From Solirubrobacter sp963724195 (GTDB taxonomy: Bacteria > Actinomycetota > Thermoleophilia > Solirubrobacterales > Solirubrobacteraceae): 64,000 nt of DNA. The DNA is taken from NCBI GenBank assembly GCA_963724195.1, contig CAVRTQ010000027.1, positions 1 through 64,000 on the forward strand, read 5' to 3'. This document shows, in pieces, positions 35,625 through 44,984 of this stretch. The notes beneath the pieces were generated by a model that saw nothing but the letters and a program-made list of their open reading frames with translations, was not told the origin of the DNA and did not search any database. How positions within the stretch are numbered: position 1 is the first letter of the stretch; each line of letters starts with the position of its first letter. The translations under genes were made by a program, and so were the position numbers.

Positions 35625-35990
35625 GTGAGCCGCCGCTTCGTGCTGCCCGGCCCCGACGTGGGCCGGCTCATGCTGGACCGCCTCATCGCCGAGGGCGTGC
35701 GCTACGGGCGCGACTTCGCGCTGGTGCGGATCAGCCTGCCGCTGGGCTCCGCGGATGCGGTCGCGCCGCTGCTCTCCGCCTGCCTGCGTGACGCGGACGT
35801 GATCGTGCGCTGGGAGGCCGACGAGCTGCTCGCGCTGCTTCCGGCCACGGGTCGCCCGGGGGCGGAACGCGCCGCCGCGCGCCTGCGCGAGTCCGTGGAT
35901 CTCGAGCTCGGGTTGGGCGCCGCGCACTGGGTCGGCGACACCGCCTACGACCTGCTGGCGCGCGCCGAGCCGAACGCGCGCCGAGCCTGA
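35625..35990 (+). CDS. Degenerate GGDEF-like domain protein
   Basis: 121 residues. The fold pattern of a diguanylate cyclase domain is recognisable: RDFALVRISLPL as the first strand, LLSACLRDADVIVRWEADELLALLPAT as helix, strand and signature loop, then an RAAARLRESVD helix. The signature that should read R-x-GGDEF is RWEADEL, so the two Gly that hold GTP are lost. No sensor or HTH domain is attached. It cannot be an active cyclase. It might bind a nucleotide or partner protein. Confidence 0.6.
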   Translation: MSRRFVLPGPDVGRLMLDRLIAEGVRYGRDFALVRISLPLGSADAVAPLLSACLRDADVIVRWEADELLALLPATGRPGAERAAARLRESVDLELGLGAAHWVGDTAYDLLARAEPNARRA

Positions 35991-36038
35991 AGATACTGCC
36001 TCGGACAGCGTGTAGAGGCCGGTCCGGAAACCTGAGTG

Positions 36039-38488
36039 ATGGCCCCTCGCTCCTTCGCTCTGGCCGTGCTCGCCGTGCGTCGCGGCGCGAGCCGGTGCCC
36101 GCGGCGCGCAGGACTCCGGCCTCGGGCCGCAGCACGCTGCGCCGCCTGCCGGCAGCCGCCGACAGGCGTTACGGAGCTGTTCGCGCTCACGCGCGCGGGA
36201 ACGGGTTCCTGGCGGCCTGGTACGAGGAGGACGAGCACGGGCGAGGAGTGCATCCACGCTGCGCCGCCTCGACGCCGAGGGCTGCCGGCCGGGGACGTGC
36301 GCGCAACGGCGCGCCGCTGCTGACGGACCTGCGGATGGACGGACGGCCAGGTCGTCGTGTACGAAAGTCGCAGTAGCGCTGAGAACGACGACATCGATCC
36401 TCCGCGCGACTGGACGCGAGCGGCGCGCACCGACGGGCGTGAGTGGTCGACGGTCGACCGGCGCCCCCCCGACGCGCGCCGCAGGCCGACGGCAGCGTGC
36501 TGGTCGCGTTCTCGGACTCAACGACGATCGGGCATTCGACCGGCGCCTTCGTGCGCCGGGTCGAGTCCGATGGCGCGATCGGGCCGCGAATCCAGGTGTC
36601 GGGAACCTGGACGCGGTCTCGCATCAGAGCCGCGTGGCGCTGGCGCCCGTCGCGGGCGGCGCCGGGGCGCTCGCGGTCTGGGCCGAGATCGCCGCCGACG
36701 GGATGGCCGAGATCTGCGCGCGACGACTCGACCGGCGACGGGCAAGCCGATCGGGCGCGCCCGTGGCAGCTGTCGAGCAGCGAGCGGCCGATCGCGCCGG
36801 ACGACCCGAACGAGGATAGACCTCGACGGGGCGACGCGGCCATTCGGTCGCGTACGAGCCGTCGCTCGGCCAATACCTGGTCACCTGGGACGTACGACGA
36901 CGCGGCGGTCGGCGGGCGCGAATCTAGGCGCGACGGCTGGACGCCAGCGGGAGCGCCGGTGGACGCGGAGCCGATCGCGGTCTCGGCGCAGCAACCCGAC
37001 GTCGACGAGCACCGGGGGTCGCGATCGCGCCAGAGGTGGTCAGCGACCCGCGACGCGGCGCTGGCTGGTGACGCGGCTGCCCGGCGTGGCGGCCGGGCAG
37101 CGACTGCGGACTACGAGACACGTGCTGGTGCGGCGGTTGCCGTACGCCGGCCGACCGACCGGGCTAGCCCGAGGAGCGGGTCGACGATACCGACTCGGGC
37201 GTCGGGCCGCCCGCGATCGCGGACGGCGCCGTGCGGGCTGCTGATCGGCTGGAAACCGATGAAGTGGACGCGTGCGCGGGCCGGTCGCACGGCGGCTCGG
37301 GTTCGGCCCGGACCCGGGCGTCGCGCGCTTCACGAGCGCGCCGAGCGGGCGATGTCGCAGCCGCGGACGCGCGCTCTCGATCGGCTGTCCTCGCGGCCGG
37401 GAGCGACGCTCGAGTGCCGGTTCGACGGCGGCGTGTGGGAGGCGCGTCCGGTGGGACGTTGTCGCGAACTGCCGGACGGCGTCCACCGCGTACGCGCGTG
37501 CGCTCGGTCGGGCATGAGCCGTGTGCAGTCCGTCCGAGCACAGGGCGCTGGCGCGAGCCCGCTGGCAGTCGACCGAGCGCCGACCGCGCCGACGGCGCCG
37601 CCGCGACGGCTCGCGCCGCCGCGGCCGGCGCTCGAGCGCGCGATCCGGCCGGGCCGCCGACGGCGCTGCTCCGGCCTTACCCTACGAGGGGCGGTGCCGG
37701 AATCGACGGCGCGCGTGCGACCCCTGCTCGAGTCGGCGCGTTCCGGCGCTGGCGGACGGCCGGCCGTGGCGAGGCCTACGCCGCGACGCGGCGGGCAACG
37801 CGGACCCCACCCGGCGCGGCTCGAGTTCGCGGTCGGGCGCGCCGGTGCCCGACACGGCGTCGCTCGGGCCGGCGGGGCGGCGCGCGCGGAGGCGTTGCTC
37901 TGCGGGCTGTCGGGAGACGCCGACGGCTTCGAGTGACGCCTGGACGGGGCGGTAGCTTGGAAGCGGACGCCGCCTGCGCCTACGACGCCGTCCCCGTCCC
38001 GTCGCCTACAGCCACGCCGAACCCGACCACGACGCCGGTCCGGACCCCGACCTCGACCTCGACGGCGACCCCGATACCTACGCCGTCGCCGGACCGGACC
38101 GCCACCCCGGACCCGACGCCCGTTCCTTTCACGTCGCCAGCGCCGACCGCATCGCCGGCGCCCACCCGGATCGCCTCAGCGGCGCCGATCGGACCGCGAC
38201 TCCGCCCGCTCCGCTCCAGACCTGGGCCGGCACGGTGTCAGCGGCCGTGCGCAAGAGCAAGGCCGGGCGTGCGGTCAAGGTCCGGCTCGCCGCGCCCGCG
38301 CCCGGCCGGCTCGAGATCCGCGTGCTCGACCGCAAGGGCCGCACGCTCGCGCGCGGCAGCGCTACGTTCATCCGCGAGCAGCGGCGGACGTTCACGCTCG
38401 AGCCCGTCCGTCGCGGCGCCCGCACGACCGTCAGCGTGCGCTGGGTCCCGAAGAGCGGGCGTGCGCAGACGCTGCGGCGGGGATGTGA
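36039..38488 (+). pseudogene. Secreted Ig-like-repeat protein gene broken by many frame shifts
   Basis: No single frame stays open, but a coherent protein emerges by hopping frames. It starts with MAPRSFALAVLAV, a signal-peptide-like start (36039). Repeated units follow with LAAWYEEDE, LVAFSDSTTIG...GAFVRRVESDG and ALAVWAEIAADG. Two to three Ig-like repeats come next (GATLECRFDGGVWEA, ELPDGVHRVR near 37.4 kb; LADG, DAAGNADPT near 37.8 kb; then GFEC-RLDG near 37.93 kb). A Thr/Pro-rich wall-spanning linker occupies 38.0-38.17 kb, and a C-terminal beta domain (RKSKAGRAVKVRLAAPAPGRL) ends near TGA 38486-38488. Frame breaks occur every 30-100 bases, denser than anywhere else, so either decay or poor sequence is possible. 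Confidence 0.55.
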
Positions 38489-38492
38489 CCCC

Positions 38493-38876
38493 ATGCTCGA
38501 CGACGACACCCGCGCGCTGCTGAGCGGCCCCAACATCGGACACCTCGCCACGCTCCTGAAGGACGGTGCGCCGCACTCCGTCCCACTGTGGGTCGGCCTC
38601 GAAGGCGATCAGATCGCGATCTTCACGGAGCCGGGCGCGCTGAAGGCCCGCAACATGGACCGCGACGGCCGGGTCGCGCTCTCGATCACGCAGGCCGACC
38701 GCCCGCTGACGAGCGCCGTGATCCGCGGCCGCGTGAGTGAGCGGGTGGACGGTGACCGCGGGTGGGCGATCGTCGACCGGATGTCGCAGAAGTACCAGGG
38801 CACGCCGTACCCGCGCGAGCCCGAGATGGTCGTCTACCTGATCGAGCCCGAGCGGGCCCGAGCGACCGCGTACTAG
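38493..38876 (+). CDS. PPOX-class (F420/flavin-dependent) pyridoxamine 5'-phosphate oxidase-like protein
   Basis: 127 residues from the ATG at 38493. The split-barrel pattern is clear: LLSGPNIGHLATLLKDGAPH, VPLWVGLEGDQIAIFT, KARNMDRDGRVALSIT and the C-terminal YLIEPERARA strand. Actinobacterial members of this size usually bind F420 and reduce small molecules; some bind FMN or biliverdin. It is open in frame upstream into the broken secreted gene, but the ATG fits the domain boundary. Convergent with the exonuclease gene (4-base overlap). Confidence 0.85.
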   Translation: MLDDDTRALLSGPNIGHLATLLKDGAPHSVPLWVGLEGDQIAIFTEPGALKARNMDRDGRVALSITQADRPLTSAVIRGRVSERVDGDRGWAIVDRMSQKYQGTPYPREPEMVVYLIEPERARATAY

Positions 38877-39730
38877 CCGGCGGCTTCGGCCAGGCGCTTC
38901 GAGAGCCGGCCCATGCCCAGCTCCTCGGCCGCCTTCGACCCGCCCGCGTAGTCCGTCGCGCGGTCTTCCGGCCGCTCCAGCGCGACGGCGCGCAGCGTCG
39001 CGATGTCCCGGAACATGCGCAGTTCGGCCGCCTGCTCGATCAGCGCCTTGCGCACGGACGGCTTCTCGCGGATGGCGCCGAGGATCGCGTGCTCGAGGTC
39101 GCCCTTGCGCTGCAGGATGTCGGCGGCGGTCTTGGCGCCGATGCCCTTCGCGCCCGGCAGCCCGTCCGACGGGTCCCCGCGCAGCGCGATGAAGTCCGGC
39201 ACCTGCGAGGGCTCGATCCCGTAGATCTCCTTGACCTGCGCGGGCCCGACCTCGTCCGGCCCCTGCTGGCGCGCCTTCTGGAGCAGGATCGTGACGTCCT
39301 CGGTGGCGCACTGGAACATGTCGCGGTCCGCGGTGAGGATCATCGCCTTGCCGCCGCTCTCGGCCTCCAGCGCCGCGAACGAGCCCATCAGGTCGTCCGC
39401 CTCCAGCGACTCGTGGCCCAGGACGGTCCAGCCGAGCGCCTCGTACAGCGCCGGCGCGCGCTCCCACTGCCAGGCGAGATCCGAAGGCATCTCGGGCCGC
39501 GCGGCGTGGTAGTCCGGGTACGCCTCGACCCGGTAGGTCGCCGACTCCTGCCCGAAGCACATCACCACCGCGCGCGGCTGGTACTTCTCGATGCACCACA
39601 GGGTCATGTTCACCGACCCGACGAGCGCGTTGACGGGACGGCCTTCCGCCCCCTTGATCGAGTCGGGCAGGGCGAAGAAGCCCCGGTAGAGCAGGCCGGG
39701 GGTATCGCACAAGAGGAGCGGAGCGGACAC
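38873..39730 (-). CDS. 5'-3' exonuclease (Pol I N-terminal domain-like)
   Basis: 285 residues. Stand-alone FEN/Pol I 5'-nuclease fold: LLLCDTPGLLYRGFFALP at the N-terminus (first metal Asp), YKP-equivalent YPDYHAARPEMP near residue 75, HESLEADDLMGSFAAL (metal acids) and ILTADRDMFQCAT, then the helix-hairpin-helix FIALRGDPSDGLPGAKGIGAKTA near residue 190 for DNA binding. The polymerase part is absent. It would remove RNA primers or flaps. Confidence 0.9.
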   Translation of the reverse strand: MSAPLLLCDTPGLLYRGFFALPDSIKGAEGRPVNALVGSVNMTLWCIEKYQPRAVVMCFGQESATYRVEAYPDYHAARPEMPSDLAWQWERAPALYEALGWTVLGHESLEADDLMGSFAALEAESGGKAMILTADRDMFQCATEDVTILLQKARQQGPDEVGPAQVKEIYGIEPSQVPDFIALRGDPSDGLPGAKGIGAKTAADILQRKGDLEHAILGAIREKPSVRKALIEQAAELRMFRDIATLRAVALERPEDRATDYAGGSKAAEELGMGRLSKRLAEAAG

Positions 39731-39739
39731 GGCGGGAAG

Positions 39740-39745
39740 TATGGT
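39740..39745 (+). promoter_or_regulatory. -10 box of the MaoC-like gene
   Basis: TATGGT ends 8 bases before the ATG at 39754. The divergent exonuclease start is 23 bases away, so both promoters share this short gap. Confidence 0.4.
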
Positions 39746-39753
39746 GCCCGCTC

Positions 39754-40209
39754 ATGCGGACGATCACCGGACTCGATGAGCTCAAGGCCGCCGAGGGCGA
39801 GACGCTCGGCACTTCCAACTGGCACGAGGTGACGCAGAAGGACGTGGACACGTTCGCCGACGTGACCGGCGACCACCAGTGGATCCACGTCGACGTCGAC
39901 CGCGCGAAGGAGACGCCGTTCGGCGGCACGATCGCCCACGGCTACCTCACGCTCAGCCTCGGCCCCGCGCTCAACAACCAGGTCTTCAGCCTCGAGGGCT
40001 TCGCCTTCGCCCTCAACTACGGCCTCAACAAGGTGCGCTTCCCGGCGCCCGTCCCGGTCCCGAGCAAGGTCCGGGCGAGCCCGAAGCTCAAGGAGATCAC
40101 CGACGTCCCCGGCGGCGCCCAGTGCGTCTTCGAAGTGACCTTCGAACGCGAGGGCGGCGACAAGCCGGTCTGCGTCGCCGAGACCGTCGTGCGCGTCTAC
40201 ACGGGTTAG
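39754..40209 (+). CDS. MaoC-family (R)-specific enoyl-CoA hydratase
   Basis: 151 residues. Hot-dog fold with the hydratase-2 motif DVTGDHQWIHVDVDRAKETPFGG...AHGY around residue 40 (catalytic Asp and His). The C-terminal half reads NYGLNKVRFPAPVPVPSKVRA. It hydrates 2-enoyl-CoA in fatty-acid or polyhydroxyalkanoate metabolism. Monocistronic and followed by a strong terminator-like hairpin. Confidence 0.9.
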   Translation: MRTITGLDELKAAEGETLGTSNWHEVTQKDVDTFADVTGDHQWIHVDVDRAKETPFGGTIAHGYLTLSLGPALNNQVFSLEGFAFALNYGLNKVRFPAPVPVPSKVRASPKLKEITDVPGGAQCVFEVTFEREGGDKPVCVAETVVRVYTG

Positions 40210-40255
40210 CTCTCTTGTGGCGCCGTTCCGGCCGCGAAACCGAACACGCGCCGAC

Positions 40256-40310
40256 AGGGGGTATGCCCGCTCAGTTGCGCATGGGGAAACTCAGCGGGCA
40301 TACCCCCTTT
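40256..40310. terminator. Bidirectional terminator-like long stem-loop
   Basis: Left arm 40256-40276 and right arm 40288-40308 are 21 bases each with one mismatch (outer 16 pairs perfect, beginning AGGGGGTATGCCCGCT), around an 11-base loop. TTT follows on the plus strand and AGGG precedes on the other. It lies between the convergent maoC-like and spoIID-like genes and probably ends both transcripts. The stem is unusually long for this dense genome. Confidence 0.65.
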
Positions 40311-40366
40311 GCGCGAAGCGCGCTCGTGATCGAGCTCCGATCGATCGGACCGTTGCGAGAGCAGTT

Positions 40367-41746
40367 TCAGCGCAGTCGGACTGCGGGGCCGCTCGCGCCG
40401 TCCACGACGGCGCGGTAGGTCCCTTCGACCGACGTCGCCCAGCGGTACTTCCCGCGACGCACCTTGGTCGTGCCGACCTCGATCCAGCGCCCGGCGCGCC
40501 GCGCCTGGATCTTCACCTCACGCGAGTCGCTGATCACGCTGCCGCGCAGCGCGCCGATCGGCCGCACCAGCGCGCTGAAGCCGGGCGGCGCGGCCGCGCC
40601 GCCGCTCGCGTCGCTGTCGGTGGGCTCGTCGGCCTCGCCGCTGATCGACGTGAAGGTCGCCCAGGTGTCGAAGAGCCCGAGCCGCGCGCGCAGCGTGGCG
40701 CCGTCGGTGACGGTCCGGCCGCGCGAGCCGACGACCTCCGCCGTGACGATCCGCGGGGAGACGCCGCGCTTGGTCACCTTGATGCCCTTGAAGGAGCCCT
40801 TCACGAGCCCGCCGAGCTTCTTCGACGCGCTCGCCATCGTCGGCTTCGACGTCCAGCGGTGGCGCGGGGAGACGTTGTCGAACTCGTCCTCGACGGACAC
40901 GAGCCACGGCCGCGGCTCCCGCCCGAGCGACGTGTTCTCGACCGACTCGGTCTTGCCGCCCGAGGTGGAGAAGAAGTAGGTGACGACGGGCTGACCCTGG
41001 TAGGTGACGATCTGCCCGCGCGTGTCGGCGACGGCCGCGTTGGTCGAGGGCTGCTCGATCCCGACGCCCTTGTAGACCTGCGAGCGCGTGTCCGCGTAGT
41101 GGTCGAAGTCGGCGCTCTTGGCCGTGGTGATGGCGTACGTGCGGGCGGCGATGGCCTGCGCGCGCAGCGCCTCGGCCGGCCACGAGGCGGGCGACTCCGC
41201 AGGCACGACGCCCTGCAGGTAGTCGTCGAGCCCGACGATGTTGGTCACCGTCAGGCCCCGGAACGTGCCGGGCTTGAACTCCATCACGCCGCGGTAGGTG
41301 CCGTGCCCGCCCAGCGTGGTCGCGTCCCCGGGGCCCGCGACCTGCAGCGGCGCCTTGAACGTCGCGACGCGGCGGCCGCCGTGCAGCACCTCCACCTCGG
41401 TCAACGCGCGGCGACGGACGACGTACGTCTTCGCCGGGTCCATCCGGCGCGAGCCGGCCTGGCGCACGCCGGTGATGCGCGCCGAGGACGTCGACGGCAC
41501 GAGCTGGACGCGGACCTTCTTGGCCGGGTCGGTCGTGCCGAGCGCCGTGCCCGTGTAGTAGTGGCCGAGGATCCGGGCGGCGTTCCAGCCGTGCTGGGCG
41601 TAGCCCAACGCGCCGTATTGGCTCATGCCGACGCCATGGCCGAAGCCCGCGCCCTTGATCGTGAATGTGGACTTGGAGGACTGGGCAGCGGCAGGAGCGG
41701 CGAGTACCAGCAACAGCGTCAGCGTGGCGAGAAGGATTCGGGGCAT
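40367..41746 (-). CDS. SpoIID/LytB domain secreted protein
   Basis: 459 residues from the ATG at 41746, which gives a clean signal peptide (RILLATLTLLLVLAAPAAAQ). The SpoIID region shows FTIKGAGFGHGVGMSQYGA, IVGLDDYLQGVVPAESPAS with its catalytic-position Glu, and ALRAQAIAARTYAI near residue 190. In Bacillus SpoIID is a lytic transglycosylase acting on denuded peptidoglycan. In non-sporulating actinobacteria a wall-remodelling role is assumed. A C-terminal ~90-residue beta-rich domain (VRPIGALRGSVISDSREVKIQAR) follows a Gly/Ala/Pro linker. The minus-strand open frame extends past the ATG only as antisense of the next gene. Confidence 0.88.
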   Translation of the reverse strand: MPRILLATLTLLLVLAAPAAAQSSKSTFTIKGAGFGHGVGMSQYGALGYAQHGWNAARILGHYYTGTALGTTDPAKKVRVQLVPSTSSARITGVRQAGSRRMDPAKTYVVRRRALTEVEVLHGGRRVATFKAPLQVAGPGDATTLGGHGTYRGVMEFKPGTFRGLTVTNIVGLDDYLQGVVPAESPASWPAEALRAQAIAARTYAITTAKSADFDHYADTRSQVYKGVGIEQPSTNAAVADTRGQIVTYQGQPVVTYFFSTSGGKTESVENTSLGREPRPWLVSVEDEFDNVSPRHRWTSKPTMASASKKLGGLVKGSFKGIKVTKRGVSPRIVTAEVVGSRGRTVTDGATLRARLGLFDTWATFTSISGEADEPTDSDASGGAAAPPGFSALVRPIGALRGSVISDSREVKIQARRAGRWIEVGTTKVRRGKYRWATSVEGTYRAVVDGASGPAVRLR

Positions 41747-41806
41747 AGGATCAGGCGTGGCCATTAAGTTAGCCCGACACGTCGCCGGGAAAGGAGTTGC
41801 GCCAGA

Positions 41807-43453
41807 GTGAGTTCCCGCAAGGCATCGGACCTGTTCGTGGAGTGCTTGGAGGCGGAGGGCGTCAAATACGTCTTCGGCATTCCGGGCGAGGAGACGTTGG
41901 ATCTGAACGAGTCCTTGCACGACTCCTCGATCTCCTTCGTGCCTGTTCGACACGAACAGGGCGGGGCCTACATGGCCGACATGTACGGGCGGCTCACGCA
42001 ACGCGCGGGCGTCTGCCTCGGAACGCTCGGACCGGGCGCGACGAACCTCATCACGGCCGTCGCCGACGCCTTCCTGGACCGCTCGCCGCTGGTGGCGTTG
42101 ACCGGCCAGGCGGACCTCCAGCGCATGCACAAGGAGTCCCACCAGCACATCGACATCGTCTCGATGTTCAAGCCGGTGACGAAGTGGAACACGCGCCTGA
42201 ACGCGCCCGCGGTCATCCCCGAGGTCGTCCGCAAGGCGTTCAAGGTGGCGCAGGAGGCCAAGCCCGGCCCGACCCACATCGAGCTGCCCGAAGACGTGAT
42301 GAGCGCCGACGTGGACGCGCAGCCGCTGCCCAGCGGCGGCCACGACCGCCGGCTGGAGCCGAGCGCGCACGACACGCTCGCCGCCGCGGAGCTCATCCGC
42401 AACGCGACCAACCCGATCATCCTCGCCGGCAACGGCGTGTCCCGGGCCGGCGCGGCTCCCGCGCTGCGCGAGCTCGCCCGGGCGAGTGGGATCGGCGTGG
42501 CCGAGACGTTCATGGGCAAGGGCGCGCTGGACTACCAGGACCCCAACGCCCGCGGCACCGTCGGCCTGCAGTCCCGCGACTACGCGCTCGCCGGGTTCGA
42601 GGACGCGGACGTGGTGATCACGGTCGGCTACGACCTCGTCGAGCACTCGCCCGCCAACTGGAACCCGAAGCGCGACAAGCAGATCATCTGCGTCGACAGC
42701 GCCCCGTCCGAGGTCGACGAGCACTTCATCACCCAGATCGACCTCGTCGGCGACCTCTACCACATCCTCAGCCGCCTGACGGAGGAGCTCCGGCACGAGC
42801 CGCGGACCACGCGGACCTCGCGCCTGGACGACATCGTGCTCGGGCGCTTCGAGGCGGCCAAGGACGACGACAGCTTCCCGATGCAGCCGCCGCGCGCGCT
42901 GTGGGAGATCCGCCAGGCGCTCGGCCGCCACGACATGCTGATCTCCGACGTCGGCCTGCACAAGCTGTGGATCGCGCGCATGTTCCCGGCGCACGAGCCC
43001 AACACGGTGCTGATCGCCAACGGCCTGGCCGGGATGGGGATCGCGCTGCCGACGGCGATCGCGGCCAAGCTGGTGCACCCGGGCCGCAAGGTGGTGACCG
43101 TCAACGGTGACGGCGGCTTCCTGATGAACGTGCAGGAGCTCGAGACGGCGATGCGGCTGAAGACGCCGATCGTGAACGTGATCTGGGAGAACTCCCAGTT
43201 CGGCTCGATCGTGTGGAAGCAGGACAAGAAGTTCGGTCGCCACTTCGGGACGGACTTCACCAACCCAGATTTCGTCAAGCTGGCGGACGCCTTCGGGATG
43301 CCCGCCTGGCGCTGCGAGTCCGTCGAGGACTTCGGCTCACGCCTGCGGCACGCGCTGTCGCTGGAGCTGCCGAGCCTGATCGTGGTCCCCATCGACTACT
43401 CGCTCGACGTGTCCATCTCAGAGGAACTCGGAACGGAGACGGTGGCAGCATGA
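41807..43453 (+). CDS. Acetolactate synthase-like ThDP enzyme
   Basis: 548 residues, GTG start with AAAGGAG upstream. ThDP-enzyme layout: FVPVRHEQGGAYMADMYGR near residue 45 (activating Glu), the GTLGPGATNLITAVADA loop, and the cofactor motif NGDGGFLMNVQELETAMRLK near residue 430. Sequence resembles the catabolic, FAD-free AlsS more than biosynthetic IlvB; no small-subunit gene follows. It is succeeded by an aldehyde dehydrogenase and PdxH, an unusual pairing that leaves the physiological reaction open (acetolactate formation or another carboligation). A TAAGTT -10-like box lies 36 bases upstream. Confidence 0.83.
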   Translation: MSSRKASDLFVECLEAEGVKYVFGIPGEETLDLNESLHDSSISFVPVRHEQGGAYMADMYGRLTQRAGVCLGTLGPGATNLITAVADAFLDRSPLVALTGQADLQRMHKESHQHIDIVSMFKPVTKWNTRLNAPAVIPEVVRKAFKVAQEAKPGPTHIELPEDVMSADVDAQPLPSGGHDRRLEPSAHDTLAAAELIRNATNPIILAGNGVSRAGAAPALRELARASGIGVAETFMGKGALDYQDPNARGTVGLQSRDYALAGFEDADVVITVGYDLVEHSPANWNPKRDKQIICVDSAPSEVDEHFITQIDLVGDLYHILSRLTEELRHEPRTTRTSRLDDIVLGRFEAAKDDDSFPMQPPRALWEIRQALGRHDMLISDVGLHKLWIARMFPAHEPNTVLIANGLAGMGIALPTAIAAKLVHPGRKVVTVNGDGGFLMNVQELETAMRLKTPIVNVIWENSQFGSIVWKQDKKFGRHFGTDFTNPDFVKLADAFGMPAWRCESVEDFGSRLRHALSLELPSLIVVPIDYSLDVSISEELGTETVAA

Positions 43454-43520
43454 GGACCCTGAAAACCCGTGAACAAGGGCCGACACGCGCGGCCCAGGGA
43501 CCCACAGACCAGGTACGAGC

Positions 43521-44984
43521 ATGAGCGCAACGCAGGAGAGGACCGCGATCGACGCGGTTCCCACGCAGTTGTTCATCGGCGGCGAGTGGCGGGACGCCTC
43601 GGGCGGCAAGACGCTCGACATCGAAGATCCCTCGACCGGCGAAACGCTCACCGCCGTCGCCGACGCGACCCCTGAGGACGCCAAGGCCGCGCTCGACGCG
43701 TGCTGCGCCGTGCAGGACGAGTGGGGCCGGCACCCGCCGCGCGAGCGGGCCGAGATCCTGCGGCGCTCGTTCGAGGCGATGATGGACAACGTCGAGGATC
43801 TCGCGCTGGTCATGACGCTCGAGATGGGCAAGCCGCTCGCCGAGGCCCGCGGGGAGGTCGCCTACGCCGCCGACTACCTGCGCTGGTTCTCCGAGGAGGC
43901 CGTGCGGATCGACGGCCAGTTCCAGGTCACGCCCGACGGCAAGGGTCGGATGCTGACGATGAAGCAGCCGGTCGGCCCCTGCTACGCGATCACGCCGTGG
44001 AACTTCCCGGCGGCGATGGGCGCGCGCAAGATCGGCCCGGCCCTCGCCGCCGGCTGCACGATGGTCATGAAGCCCGCGCAGCAGACGCCGCTGACGATGC
44101 TCACGCTGGCGAGGATCTTCCAGGAGGCCGGGCTTCCGGACGGCGTGCTGAACGTCATCACCAGCGCGTCCTCGAGCAAGGTGTCGGCGCCGATCATCAA
44201 CGACCCGCGCCTGCGCAAGCTGACCTTCACCGGCTCGACCGAGGTCGGGCGCATCCTCGTCGAGCAGGCCGCCCAAGGCCTGTTGAAGACGTCGATGGAG
44301 CTGGGCGGGAACGCGCCGTTCATCGTGTTCGCCGACGCGGATGTCGACGCGGCCGTCGAGGGCGCGTTGGTGGCCAAGATGCGCAACATCGGCGAGGCCT
44401 GCACGGCCGCCAACCGCTTCCACGTCGCGAACGCGATCGCGGAGGAGTTCGCCGAGAAACTGGCGGCCAAGCTCGGCGAATGGAAGGTCGGCCGCGGGAC
44501 CGAGGACGGCGTCCAGGTCGGCCCGCTGATCGACGCGACCCAGCGCGACAAGGTCGCCGAGTTGGTCGACGACGCCACGGGCAAGGGCGCGGACGTCCTG
44601 CTCGGCGGTGGCAAGCGCGACGGCGCGGGCTACTTCTACGACCCGACCGTGCTCGCCGGCGTGCCCGGCGACGCCCGGCTCCTGAAGGAGGAGATCTTCG
44701 GGCCGGTGGCGCCCGTAATCGGCTTTGATGACGAGGACGCTGCCATCGCCGCCGCCAACGACACCGAGTACGGCCTCGTGTCCTACGTCTACACGAAGGA
44801 CCTCAAGCGTGCGTTCCGGGTTTGCGAGCGGCTGGAGACCGGCATGATCGGCCTCAACCAGGGCCTCGTGGCCAATGTGCAGGCGCCGTTCGGCGGCGTC
44901 AAGGCCTCCGGCCTGGGCCGCGAGGGCGGCAGCGTCGGCATCGACGAGTTCCTCGAGATCAAGTACATCGCGATGGCCATGTGA
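43521..44984 (+). CDS. NAD(P)-dependent aldehyde dehydrogenase, succinate-semialdehyde type
   Basis: 487 residues. ALDH motifs in order: AITPWNFPAAMGARKIGPAL near residue 155, the GSTEVGR coenzyme loop, MELGGNAPFIVFADAD with the general-base Glu near residue 258, the nucleophile in GEACTAANRFHV near residue 292, and EEIFGPVAPVIGF. Best match in style is GabD-like succinate-semialdehyde dehydrogenase. It could also serve 2-oxoglutarate semialdehyde from the hydroxyproline pathway, whose own ALDH is not evident. It ends overlapping pdxH (GTGA). Confidence 0.9.
   Translation: MSATQERTAIDAVPTQLFIGGEWRDASGGKTLDIEDPSTGETLTAVADATPEDAKAALDACCAVQDEWGRHPPRERAEILRRSFEAMMDNVEDLALVMTLEMGKPLAEARGEVAYAADYLRWFSEEAVRIDGQFQVTPDGKGRMLTMKQPVGPCYAITPWNFPAAMGARKIGPALAAGCTMVMKPAQQTPLTMLTLARIFQEAGLPDGVLNVITSASSSKVSAPIINDPRLRKLTFTGSTEVGRILVEQAAQGLLKTSMELGGNAPFIVFADADVDAAVEGALVAKMRNIGEACTAANRFHVANAIAEEFAEKLAAKLGEWKVGRGTEDGVQVGPLIDATQRDKVAELVDDATGKGADVLLGGGKRDGAGYFYDPTVLAGVPGDARLLKEEIFGPVAPVIGFDDEDAAIAAANDTEYGLVSYVYTKDLKRAFRVCERLETGMIGLNQGLVANVQAPFGGVKASGLGREGGSVGIDEFLEIKYIAMAM

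Noticed and set aside
38006..38170. Tandem repeat or CRISPR-like array
   Set aside because: The repetitive look comes from Thr/Pro/Ser codons of a protein linker (PTATPNPTTTP...). Units are irregular and there are no spacers.
41747..43243. Minus-strand extension upstream of the SpoIID gene to 43243
   Set aside because: The extra ~500 codons are antisense to the acetolactate synthase-like gene. A clean signal peptide starts at the ATG at 41746.
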